A stretch of 64,000 nt of DNA from an uncultured Prevotellaceae bacterium (GTDB lineage Bacteria > Bacteroidota > Bacteroidia > Bacteroidales > Bacteroidaceae), in the NCBI GenBank assembly GCA_902776475.1, contig CACYQD010000006.1:62001-126000 (forward strand), in the 5' to 3' direction. This document shows positions 51,780 to 60,205 of the stretch, in pieces. The notes beneath the pieces are model-generated. The model ran no database searches and was not told where the DNA came from. It worked only from the letters and a program-made list of their open reading frames with translations. Within the stretch, counting starts at the first letter, position 1; each line of letters opens with the position of its first letter. Position numbers and translations under genes: made by a program.

Positions 51780-53843
51780 ATGAATCTCTGTGATATGCGT
51801 TTTTACAAAGAAGCAGATTATGGTTGCAGTTTGGTCAGATATAGTTGTTTGCTGCTATGTCTTACTTGTTGTATGAATCTTTCTGCCCAAACTGACACCG
51901 TGCCAACCCGGGAGCATCACCTGGAGGGAGTCACCATCGAATCACATCGCACCGACCGGCAAGTCACGGCTTCCAAACCCATTCAGTTGCTAACCAAGGA
52001 GGAACTGCGGCAATTGGGACTCCAGAACCTAGCTGATGCCGTGAAGAAATTTGCAGGGGCGCAAGTGAAAGACTATGGCGGCATCGGTGGCATGAAAACC
52101 GTGAGCGTGCGCAATTTGGGAGCACATCACACCGCGGTGAGCTATGATGATGTGACCATCAGCAATACCCAAGCCGGACAGATAGACATCAACCGCTACA
52201 CCCTCGACAATGTGGAGTCTATCACCCTCTCCGTGGGCAGCGACGACAACTGGTTGCAGTCGGCCCGCCACTATGCTTCAGGAGGGGTACTGAGCATCAA
52301 AAGTGAACGGCAGGGGCGTGACGGCAAACAATGGGAATGGAAACTGAAAGGAGCATCCTTCGGCTACGTATCTCCATCCTTCCGCTACTGGCAGCCCATC
52401 AGTTCCGGCACGACCATCGCTCTGAACGGTTCGTTCATGCGTGCCGACGGACAATATCCCTATACGCTGGTCAACGGAAGAGAGAAGACCAGAGAGAAGC
52501 GCCACAACACGGACATCTCGTCATGGCAGGGAGAAGCCAACCTCTACCATACCTGGAACGATCAGAGTCAACTGGACGTGAAAGCCTGCTGGTATTACTC
52601 TGACAGAGGACTGCCCGGAGCAGTCATCCTTTACAAAGATGAAGGCAACGAACGGTTGTGGGACGAGGACTTTTTCACCCAGGCAGTCTTCACACACCGG
52701 TTTCACCGTCAACTGACGTTGAAAGCACGGATGAAATATGCCCACTCCTGGAACAAATACAAGGACTATGACATGAAATACGAAAATGGTGTGCGCACCG
52801 ACGTGGCAAGACAAAACGAATACTATGGTTCCGTCACTTTGGGTTGGCGTGCAAACGATTGGTTGACCTTCGCTTTGGCCGAGGACATGGCATTCAACAA
52901 CCTGCGCAGCAACATCACCATTTCCGACAACCTGACCGACCCGCCCTACCCCAAGCGCACGACCTCGCTCACAGCACTCTCGGCCAACCTGGAATGGCAG
53001 CGGCTGCGCGTCAACGCCAACGTCGTAGGGACCTACGCCACAGAGAGCGTGGAAGCCGGGAAACAACCCGAAGACCAGAAAAGACTCTCACCCTCGCTGT
53101 CCGTATCATATCGGCTGCTCAAGAACGAACACCTGTTCTTACGTGCCATGTATAAGAACACTTTTCGCATGCCCACTTTCAACGATCTCTACTATATACG
53201 CATGGGAAATACCGGTCTCCGTCCTGAGAACGCCCATGAAATGAACGTTGGCGTGACATGGAGCGGACGCCCAGTCAAATTGGTCAAATACCTCACCGTC
53301 ACCATCGACGGCTACCTCAACAAAGTGACTGACAAGATTGTGGCCTTCCCGTCCACCTACGTATGGAAAATGGCCAACTTCGGCCAGGTAACCATTGAAG
53401 GCGTTGATGTCACCCTCGCCACAGAAATACCAGTCATGAAGATCGCCAAAGATGAAGAAGTGAGCCTGCTGCTGACGGGTTCCTATACCAATCTGAAGGC
53501 TGTGGACAAAGAAGACCGTTCACCCACCTACGACCATCAGCTGCCCTACACACCACGGCAGAGCGGCAATGCCTCTGTTCTGCTGCGCACCCCTTGGGTA
53601 CATCTCGGCTACAACGTATTCACACAGGGAAAGCGCTGGAGCAATGTGCAGACCACTCCGCAGTATGCGCTGAAAGCCTACTGGGAACATTCACTGAGTC
53701 TGTCGCATGAGTTCCGGCTGAGAGCCTGTTGTCTGGAACTGCAGGCCACGGTGCACAATCTGACCGATGAGCAATATGAGATCATCAAATACTATCCCAT
53801 GCCCGGCAGATCATTCTCTGCCAGTGCCACACTCAGATTCTGA
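51780..53843 (+). CDS. btuB: BtuB-like TonB-dependent outer-membrane cobalamin receptor
   Basis: This 687-residue transporter carries cobalamin or corrinoids across the outer membrane. A signal peptide ends near NLSAQ. A plug domain follows (about 50-165), with LGLQNLADAVKKFAGAQVKDYGGIGG and the NLGAHHTAV turn. The barrel ends in FSASATLRF. The cobalamin riboswitch directly upstream assigns the substrate. It lacks the SusC-type regulatory domain. The start at 51780 lies just after the regulatory hairpin; ATG at 51795 is an alternative. A BtuG-like lipoprotein gene follows after 50 bases. Confidence 0.93.
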   Translation: MNLCDMRFYKEADYGCSLVRYSCLLLCLTCCMNLSAQTDTVPTREHHLEGVTIESHRTDRQVTASKPIQLLTKEELRQLGLQNLADAVKKFAGAQVKDYGGIGGMKTVSVRNLGAHHTAVSYDDVTISNTQAGQIDINRYTLDNVESITLSVGSDDNWLQSARHYASGGVLSIKSERQGRDGKQWEWKLKGASFGYVSPSFRYWQPISSGTTIALNGSFMRADGQYPYTLVNGREKTREKRHNTDISSWQGEANLYHTWNDQSQLDVKACWYYSDRGLPGAVILYKDEGNERLWDEDFFTQAVFTHRFHRQLTLKARMKYAHSWNKYKDYDMKYENGVRTDVARQNEYYGSVTLGWRANDWLTFALAEDMAFNNLRSNITISDNLTDPPYPKRTTSLTALSANLEWQRLRVNANVVGTYATESVEAGKQPEDQKRLSPSLSVSYRLLKNEHLFLRAMYKNTFRMPTFNDLYYIRMGNTGLRPENAHEMNVGVTWSGRPVKLVKYLTVTIDGYLNKVTDKIVAFPSTYVWKMANFGQVTIEGVDVTLATEIPVMKIAKDEEVSLLLTGSYTNLKAVDKEDRSPTYDHQLPYTPRQSGNASVLLRTPWVHLGYNVFTQGKRWSNVQTTPQYALKAYWEHSLSLSHEFRLRACCLELQATVHNLTDEQYEIIKYYPMPGRSFSASATLRF

Positions 53844-53893
53844 CGCTAACTATCAAAACATCATACAACAAACCATTTTACAATTACAAAAAC

Positions 53894-54979
53894 ATGAAAC
53901 TAAGAAATTTTTATTTTGCCGCACTCAGCATGCTGGCTATCTCAGCAGGATTCGTGTCCTGCAGTAGTGATGATGACGAATGGGACTGGTCCAAAGAAGG
54001 TTCTAAAATCGAAATGAGCAAGACCCGCGCTTTTATCCTGAACGAGGGTTCAAGCAAACAGAACAACGCCGGACTTACCTATTTTGACTGGACCACGGAC
54101 GCCACTTACGCCAACGATCTGTTCATGATGCAGAACGGCGTGGCCATGGGCGATGTGGCACAGGACATCATCGTTGACAGCGACGACAACATCTTTGTCA
54201 TCATGTCGGGCTCTAAGCTGATCTACAAACTCAACAGCGTCGGTGCCCGCCAGGGTGTCCTGACCGTGAGCAACGAACTGAGCGACCCGCGCTATGGCGT
54301 GCTTGACAAAGGCAACCTCTATGTCACCTGCTATGGCGGCTATGTGGCCAAGATCGACACCAAGTCCATGACAGTGACTGGACAAGTGAAGGTGGGTGCC
54401 AACCCGGAATACATCATCAAGAAAGACGGCAAACTCTACTGCACCTGCTCAGGCTGGGGTGCTGACAAGCGTGTGGCCGTGATTGACTTGAAGTCTTTCG
54501 ACAAAGCCAACTATTTTGATGTGATGGACAACCCCGACCGCATCATCGAGGTTGATGACCACATCTTCGTACAGGGCTACGGCGCAGACTGGAGCTATCC
54601 CTGGGGTGAGCTCGACCCCGCCAAGGGCACCTTCACTAAGATCGGCAATGCATCAGCATGGGCTTCATACAAAAACACCCTCTATCTGGCATTCTCTGAG
54701 ACCGACTGGTCAACCTACGCCACCACCACCACCTTCTACAGCTACAATGCGAAATCAGGACAGCTCAACAAATCTTCATTCCTGAAAAATGCTCCTGAGG
54801 TGCTCTCTTCCAGTTCTGTTTACGGCATCAGCGTGAATGAGGAGAACGGTGACATCTATGTGATGACCACCGATTTCGTGACCCCCGGCCATATCTATCA
54901 TTTCAAGAGCGACGGCACCTTCGTCAAAGACTTCGCATCGACCGGTGTCAATCCCCGAAAGATTGCTTTCTTGGACTAA
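53894..54979 (+). CDS. btuG: BtuG-like surface cobalamin-binding lipoprotein (beta-propeller, DUF5074)
   Basis: This 361-residue lipoprotein has a lipobox ending GFVSC followed by Ser-Ser-Asp acidic residues typical of surface-exported lipoproteins. The rest is a seven-bladed beta-propeller with YncE-like repeats (AQDIIVDSDDNIFVI, YGVLDKGNLYVTCYGGYVAKID, IIKKDGKLYCTC), matching the DUF5074 group. In Bacteroides the protein in this position, BtuG, sits on BtuB and binds cobalamin extremely tightly. Location in the riboswitch-controlled operon supports the same role. The gene for the substrate-binding protein follows after 21 bases. Confidence 0.9.
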   Translation: MKLRNFYFAALSMLAISAGFVSCSSDDDEWDWSKEGSKIEMSKTRAFILNEGSSKQNNAGLTYFDWTTDATYANDLFMMQNGVAMGDVAQDIIVDSDDNIFVIMSGSKLIYKLNSVGARQGVLTVSNELSDPRYGVLDKGNLYVTCYGGYVAKIDTKSMTVTGQVKVGANPEYIIKKDGKLYCTCSGWGADKRVAVIDLKSFDKANYFDVMDNPDRIIEVDDHIFVQGYGADWSYPWGELDPAKGTFTKIGNASAWASYKNTLYLAFSETDWSTYATTTTFYSYNAKSGQLNKSSFLKNAPEVLSSSSVYGISVNEENGDIYVMTTDFVTPGHIYHFKSDGTFVKDFASTGVNPRKIAFLD

Positions 54980-55000
54980 CCGTCGAGACATCATCGCATC

Positions 55001-56122
55001 ATGAGAAAATTGCTGCTCATAGCCACCGTCATGCTCCTCTGCGCCTGTCATGGACGACAGACGCAGAGGGCATCGTCGGATGACTGCGACACCTTGGAGT
55101 TTCGTCACGCCACACACCTCGCGATTGTCCATCACAAGGATTTTACGGAGGTGAGGTTGGCCGACCCCTGGAAAGAAGGAAGGACACTGCACACCTATCT
55201 GCTGGTGCCTTCTGGGCACGACATCCCCCAAGACCTTCCCCAGGGCACTCTGGTGCGCACTCCCCTGCGCCGTGCCATTGTCTCGACCAGCGTTCACTGC
55301 AGTCTTGTCATCGACATGGGAAAAAAAGAGAGTGTCGCTGGTGTCTGTGAGCCGCAGTATATCCATATACCCTATATCAACGAAGGGATAAAAAACGGAA
55401 GTATAGCCGATTGCGGCAGTGGCATGTCTCCCACCATTGAGAAAATCATTGACCTTCATCCCGATGCCATCTTCCTCTCCCCCTTCCAGAACAGTGGAGG
55501 TTACGGAAAGACTGAGGAACTGGGAATACCCATCATCGAAACCGCCGATTACATGGAGACTTCTGCATTGGGACGGGCTGAATGGATGCGTTTCTATGGT
55601 TTGCTGTTCGGCTGTGAGCAAACGGCAGACAGCATTTTCTCGACGGTGGAGACCACCTATCTGACCTTGAAAGAGAAGGCTCAGTCGGCGAAGACTCATC
55701 CATCGATGCTCATGGACAAGCAGACAGGGTCGGTTTGGTACGTACCGGGAGGGGAAAGCAGCATCGGTGGGCTCATTGCCGATGCCTATATCCAATATGC
55801 CTGGAGTGACGACAACCATAGCGGCAGTTTGGCTCAGTCGTTTGAGAATGTGCTGGAAGAAGGCGGCGACGCCGACCTGTGGCTGTTTCGCTACAATTCT
55901 CCCCATGCCATCACTTATGATGAGTTGTTGAAGGAGAACAATGGCTATGGACAGTTCAAAGCCTTCTCACAAAGGAGTGTTTACGGCTGCAACACCGCCA
56001 CAAGCACCTTTTATGAGGACACCCCTTTCCATCCCCATCTGCTGCTGCGTGACTTTATCTGTATCGCCCATCCCGAACTGAATCTCGGAGATCCTCAATA
56101 TTTTATCAAACTGCATGAATAA
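55001..56122 (+). CDS. btuF: BtuF-like cobalamin substrate-binding lipoprotein
   Basis: This 373-residue lipoprotein (lipid Cys16 in LLCAC) carries a class III periplasmic binding domain of the BtuF/FhuD type. It has ISTSVHCSLVIDMG near the start of the first lobe, LHPDAIFLSPF near residue 148 and a long connecting helix (LGRAEWMRFYGLLFGCE). It delivers cobalamin to the inner-membrane permease. Its last eight bases overlap the permease gene, so the two are translationally coupled. It is assigned to B12 rather than a siderophore because of the riboswitch and the BtuG-like neighbour. Confidence 0.9.
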   Translation: MRKLLLIATVMLLCACHGRQTQRASSDDCDTLEFRHATHLAIVHHKDFTEVRLADPWKEGRTLHTYLLVPSGHDIPQDLPQGTLVRTPLRRAIVSTSVHCSLVIDMGKKESVAGVCEPQYIHIPYINEGIKNGSIADCGSGMSPTIEKIIDLHPDAIFLSPFQNSGGYGKTEELGIPIIETADYMETSALGRAEWMRFYGLLFGCEQTADSIFSTVETTYLTLKEKAQSAKTHPSMLMDKQTGSVWYVPGGESSIGGLIADAYIQYAWSDDNHSGSLAQSFENVLEEGGDADLWLFRYNSPHAITYDELLKENNGYGQFKAFSQRSVYGCNTATSTFYEDTPFHPHLLLRDFICIAHPELNLGDPQYFIKLHE

Positions 56123-57149
56123 GCACACACGGTTCACCATTCTCATGCTGCTGCTCATCGCGACCCTTTTCGCGCTGAGTATACTGGTGGGTGCCGTGGA
56201 TATACCTTTGCGCCAAGTGGCTCGCATCCTGTTTCTGCCAGACGCTCAGCTGCAAGCCGACGAAGCCATCAAACCGTCGTGGATTTACATCGTCCTGCAA
56301 TCCCGGTTGCCGCAGGCCATCACCGCCATGCTGTGCGGTGCATCGCTGGCCGTGTGCGGACTGATGCTGCAGACGGCCTTTCACAATCCATTGGCTGGTC
56401 CAAGTGTGTTCGGCATCAACAGCGGAGCATCCCTCGGAGTGGCACTGGTGATGCTGCTCTTCGGAGGCAGTGTCGTGACAGGCAGTTTCTCGCTGACCGG
56501 TTTCATCGCTGTGCTCACAGCCGCATTCATCGGCGCCATGGCCGTCATGGCACTTATCCTGCTCTTCTCCATGATGGTGCGCAACAATGTCATGCTGCTC
56601 ATCATCGGCATCATGATTGGCTATTTGGCCAACTCCGCCATATCATTGCTCAATTTTTTCGCTACCGAACAAGGGGTGCAGTCGTATATGATATGGGGGA
56701 TGGGCAATTTCGGAGGTGTTTCAATGAGCCAAATGCCTGTATTCTCATTGACCACGCTGGTCGGACTGTTTGCCGCCATGACACTCGTCAAACCTCTCAA
56801 CGCATTGCTCTTAGGTGAACAATATGCCGAAAACCTGGGTTTTAACACCCAACGCGTGCGCAACCAACTCCTGTTCGTCACCGGACTGCTCACCGCAGTG
56901 ACGACTGCCTATTGTGGTCCGGTGGTGTTCATCGGCCTCGCTGTGCCCCATGTGGCTCGTATGTTACTCGGCACAGACAATCACCATTTCCTGATGCCAG
57001 CCACCATCCTGACCGGTGCTGCAGTGGCCCTTCTGTGCAACATCATCTGCGTATCTCCAGGAGCCAAAGGGGTGATTCCCCTCAATGCCGTCACCCCCGT
57101 CATGGGCGCCCCTGTCATCATCTACGTCATCCTGAAACAAAAGCGGTAA
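56115..57149 (+). CDS. btuC: BtuC-like cobalamin ABC transporter permease (FecCD family)
   Basis: This inner-membrane permease of 344 residues has 9-10 hydrophobic segments. The FecCD signatures are clear: LPQAITAMLCGASLAVCGLMLQ near the N-terminus, AGPSVFGINSGASLG, and WGMGNFGG in the centre. The cytoplasmic coupling loop region VVFIGLAVPHVAR near residue 275 would contact the ATPase. It overlaps btuF by eight bases. No btuD ATPase gene follows: the next gene, 48 bases on, encodes a GH43 hydrolase. The ATPase must therefore be encoded elsewhere or be shared with another importer. Confidence 0.93.
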   Translation: MNKHTRFTILMLLLIATLFALSILVGAVDIPLRQVARILFLPDAQLQADEAIKPSWIYIVLQSRLPQAITAMLCGASLAVCGLMLQTAFHNPLAGPSVFGINSGASLGVALVMLLFGGSVVTGSFSLTGFIAVLTAAFIGAMAVMALILLFSMMVRNNVMLLIIGIMIGYLANSAISLLNFFATEQGVQSYMIWGMGNFGGVSMSQMPVFSLTTLVGLFAAMTLVKPLNALLLGEQYAENLGFNTQRVRNQLLFVTGLLTAVTTAYCGPVVFIGLAVPHVARMLLGTDNHHFLMPATILTGAAVALLCNIICVSPGAKGVIPLNAVTPVMGAPVIIYVILKQKR

Positions 57150-57197
57150 ACAGTTTTTGTAACATCCTTCCCTCATCGTGAACTCATCTTCCTGATT

Positions 57198-58709
57198 ATG
57201 AAATACATCAAACTACTTATCCTATCCATGCTGTTTCAGGTGCCGACAGCCCTGAGTGCCCAGACCACCTTCACCAACCCTATCTTAGGCGGTGATTTCC
57301 CTGACCCTACCGTTCTCCGAGACGGCAACGACTATTATTTGACCAACTCTGCGTTTGACTACGTACCGGGACTGGTGGTGTATCACTCCCGTGACCTCGT
57401 CCACTGGGAACCTATCAGCTATGCATTGAGCACCTATTTAGGAAGCATCTGGGCACCAGACATCAAAAAACACAAAGGCAAATACTATATCTATTTCACC
57501 GTCCATGGTGAACGCCGCACCAACTGCGTGGTATGGGCAGAAACCCCTTACGGCCCATGGAGCGATCCCATAGACCTCAACATCGGCGATATCGACCCTT
57601 GCTTCATTGAAGGCAATGACGGACGATGCTATCTGGTCATGAGCGGCGGAAACCGCTGGACTCTGTCTGAAGACTGCCTGTCCGTGGTCGCAGGTTCGAA
57701 AATCCATTTTTATGACGGTTGGAAATATCCTGAGGAATGGATAACCGAGGGGTTCTGCCTGGAAGGCCCCAAACTATACCACATCGGAGACTATTTCTAT
57801 TATATCAGCGCAGAAGGTGGAACCGCCGGTCCTCCCACCAGCCACATGGTGGTAGTAGCCCGCTCACGCTCCATCGATGGTCCATGGGAAAACATGCCCT
57901 CCAATCCTCTTATCCACACCTACAACAACAGCGACAGGTGGTGGTCACGTGGTCATGGCTCTCTCATTGACACACCTGACGGCCAGTGGTATTGTGTCTA
58001 TCATGCTTATGAGAATGGATTTTACAATCTGGGGCGGCAGACACTGATGGAACCGGTTCACTTCACCTCCGACGGGTGGATCATCTCTGACGGCGGCGAT
58101 GCCAGCCAACCAATGATTGCTCCCTCAGCAACAAAGAAGGATGACGGAGCCGCCGACCGCCTGGCACATCTGTCCTCCTTCCGCATCGGACTCGACTGGC
58201 GATTCTACAAGTTCTTCTCCCCAGAGCGCACCACAGTAAAAGGCAACACGCTCACTCTCCTGGGACAAGGCAATTCATTAAGTTCATCATCACCGATGAT
58301 GTTCATCGCAGGTGTTCACAACTATGAGATAGAAGCTGAAATAGAACTCCATGGAAACGTAAAAGCCGGTCTATGCCTCTACTACAACGCTGACTACAAC
58401 GTGGGTACGGGATTTGATTCCACCAAACGCTATCGTTATCGCCGCAACAAGTCAAATGGCGTGGGACAATCAACTGGTAATCACCTGTGGCTGCGACTTC
58501 GAAACGACGCTCATGTGGTGACGGCATTTTGGAGCACTGATGGCAAAGCGTGGCAGCGCGAGACATGGGGACAGGAAATTTCAGGCTTCAACCACAACAC
58601 ACTCTACGACTTCCAGAGCATCCTTCCCGGCCTGTTCTGCGAGGGTGAGGGCTATGCCACTTTCAGCCATTTCACATACCGTGAGCTGGGCAGCCTTGAG
58701 GGGAAATAG
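57198..58709 (+). CDS. GH43 glycosidase (xylosidase/arabinofuranosidase type)
   Basis: This secreted 503-residue enzyme has a signal peptide ending ALSAQ and a five-bladed GH43 propeller. The base aspartate is in GGDFPDPTVLRDG near residue 34-38, the pKa-setting aspartate in GDIDPCFIEG near 130, and the acid glutamate in FCLEGPKLYHIGDYF near 185. A C-terminal beta-sandwich (about 320-500) is typical of GH43 beta-xylosidase and arabinofuranosidase subfamilies. It trims xylan or arabinoxylan. Although only 48 bases after btuC, it is unrelated in function to the cobalamin genes. Cotranscription with them is possible and would put it partly under the riboswitch. Confidence 0.92.
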   Translation: MKYIKLLILSMLFQVPTALSAQTTFTNPILGGDFPDPTVLRDGNDYYLTNSAFDYVPGLVVYHSRDLVHWEPISYALSTYLGSIWAPDIKKHKGKYYIYFTVHGERRTNCVVWAETPYGPWSDPIDLNIGDIDPCFIEGNDGRCYLVMSGGNRWTLSEDCLSVVAGSKIHFYDGWKYPEEWITEGFCLEGPKLYHIGDYFYYISAEGGTAGPPTSHMVVVARSRSIDGPWENMPSNPLIHTYNNSDRWWSRGHGSLIDTPDGQWYCVYHAYENGFYNLGRQTLMEPVHFTSDGWIISDGGDASQPMIAPSATKKDDGAADRLAHLSSFRIGLDWRFYKFFSPERTTVKGNTLTLLGQGNSLSSSSPMMFIAGVHNYEIEAEIELHGNVKAGLCLYYNADYNVGTGFDSTKRYRYRRNKSNGVGQSTGNHLWLRLRNDAHVVTAFWSTDGKAWQRETWGQEISGFNHNTLYDFQSILPGLFCEGEGYATFSHFTYRELGSLEGK

Positions 58710-58733
58710 AACGAATTGATAAAGTTGGGTTTC

Positions 58734-58925
58734 CTATTTCAATTTTTGTTTTTCCTTGGTTTCGTCTATTGTTTTTTGGAATTGCAGAATCTCATTTGTT
58801 TTCTTTTCCTCCATTTCTTTGTCAGATATGGTGTTCTCCAATTGCGTCCTTTTCACCCGATAGACGTCCAACTCCTCATCCGTGACCTCCATCATCTCCT
58901 TGCATTGCTCGTACTGGCGTTGCAT
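58734..58925 (-). CDS. Small coiled-coil protein, unknown
   Basis: This 63-residue protein is highly charged (rich in Glu, Lys and Gln) with heptad-like spacing (VTDEELDVYRVKRTQLENTI), so a coiled coil is likely. It has no signal peptide. It starts 3 bases after the stop of the upstream aldo/keto reductase gene on the same strand, a spacing typical of an operon, which supports it being real. I do not recognise the family. The opposite-strand frame at 58716-59165 is Phe/Leu-rich and is its shadow. Confidence 0.6.
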   Translation of the reverse strand: MQRQYEQCKEMMEVTDEELDVYRVKRTQLENTISDKEMEEKKTNEILQFQKTIDETKEKQKLK

Positions 58926-58928
58926 GCA

Positions 58929-60050
58929 TTATTCCAAGGTCTCGGCAACTTCCTCAAGCAGGCTGATGATGGGAAGATGTTGTGGGCAGGCATCCTCACA
59001 CTGGGCGCACTGCACACAGGCGGAAGCTTTTTCCCCACCTGGCCGCCATCCATAAGCATTTCGTGCTTCCTTGAGGTCGCCATACATCTTATAGTTATTC
59101 ATCACAGCGAAGATTTCAGGAATGTGGATATCCATCGGACAACCTGGTGTGCAATAATGACATGAAGTGCATGCGATGCGGTCAAACTGCTGCAATGCTT
59201 CATGGGCATCTTTCATCACCTGCATTTCTTCCTCATTCAAAGGTTGGAAATGCCGCATAAACGAGAGGTTGTCTTCCATCTGGGCCAAATTTGACATTCC
59301 GCTCAGCACCATCATCACACCTGGCAAAGAAGAAGCGAAACGGATAGCCCAGGATGCATATGAGGCATCAGGATCGGCGGCATGAAGGACATCTTTCACC
59401 TTTTGAGGCGGATCGGCCAGCGCACCACCCTTCACAGGTTCCATGACGATGATAGGTTTCCCATGGCGAGTGGCCACTTCATAACAAAGGCGTGAAGCAA
59501 TCAGCGGATCCTCCCAATCAGAGTAATTGATTTGCAATTGTACAAACTCAGCATCAGGATGTTCGGTGAGCAATTCGGTGAGCAATTCCGGGGTGTCATG
59601 GAAAGAGAATCCATAATGGCGGATAAGTCCCTCTTCCTTCAGCGTTTTCACATAATCCCAGATGCCATAATCGTCATACTTTTTCTTATTGCCTGCATCT
59701 ACGCCATGTACCAAATAGAAGTCAAAATAGCCTGCACCTGTCCGTTCCAGACTTACCCTGATCTCGTTTTTGGCTTCCTCTTCACTCTTGCAAGCGAAGT
59801 CAGAGGCATTGAGCTTGTTGGCCAAATAATATTGTTCACGGGGATATCGGTCACATAAGGCCGCTTTTGTGGCAGCTTCCGAACCCACATATACGTATGC
59901 CGTGTCAAAATACCTGCCTCCAGCTTCGATGAAGGCGTCGACCATCTGTTTGGTCTGTTCCACATCGATTGCATCGCTTCCTTCCTGTTTTGGCAATCGC
60001 ATCATGCCAAAGCCCAACTTCATACAATTGTTGATCAAATCATTCTCCAT
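58929..60050 (-). CDS. Aldo/keto reductase with C-terminal 4Fe-4S domain
   Basis: This cytoplasmic oxidoreductase has 373 residues. The N-terminal aldo/keto reductase barrel (about 10-275) has the usual tetrad: Asp and Tyr in FDTAYVYVGSE, Lys in LANKLN and His in FYLVHGVD. The C-terminal part has two ferredoxin-type clusters, CTSCHYCTPGCPMD and CVQCAQCEDACP, as in the Fe-S aldo/keto reductases common in anaerobes. The substrate is not known. The start at 60050 is used; the ATG at 60023 (MKLGFGMMR) is an alternative. A TATATTTG box at 60104-60111 on this strand is the likely promoter. Confidence 0.93.
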   Translation of the reverse strand: MENDLINNCMKLGFGMMRLPKQEGSDAIDVEQTKQMVDAFIEAGGRYFDTAYVYVGSEAATKAALCDRYPREQYYLANKLNASDFACKSEEEAKNEIRVSLERTGAGYFDFYLVHGVDAGNKKKYDDYGIWDYVKTLKEEGLIRHYGFSFHDTPELLTELLTEHPDAEFVQLQINYSDWEDPLIASRLCYEVATRHGKPIIVMEPVKGGALADPPQKVKDVLHAADPDASYASWAIRFASSLPGVMMVLSGMSNLAQMEDNLSFMRHFQPLNEEEMQVMKDAHEALQQFDRIACTSCHYCTPGCPMDIHIPEIFAVMNNYKMYGDLKEARNAYGWRPGGEKASACVQCAQCEDACPQHLPIISLLEEVAETLE

Positions 60051-60173
60051 ATCTGCAAATCTATTTCAAATCAAACTATTGTGTTTTTATGGCTAATAAC
60101 TTGCAAATATAAGCATTAAAATGATAATGTCAAAAATATTGTAGGTGTTTTATCGTATTTCAAATAAAAGTAG

Positions 60174-60181
60174 TAATTTTG
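60174..60181 (+). promoter_or_regulatory. Promoter -7 box for the CobW-type GTPase gene
   Basis: TAATTTTG lies 25 bases before the start at 60206. The divergent reductase box is at 60104-60111. Confidence 0.5.
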
Positions 60182-60205
60182 CATTCACTATAAAATAATA
60201 ATACA

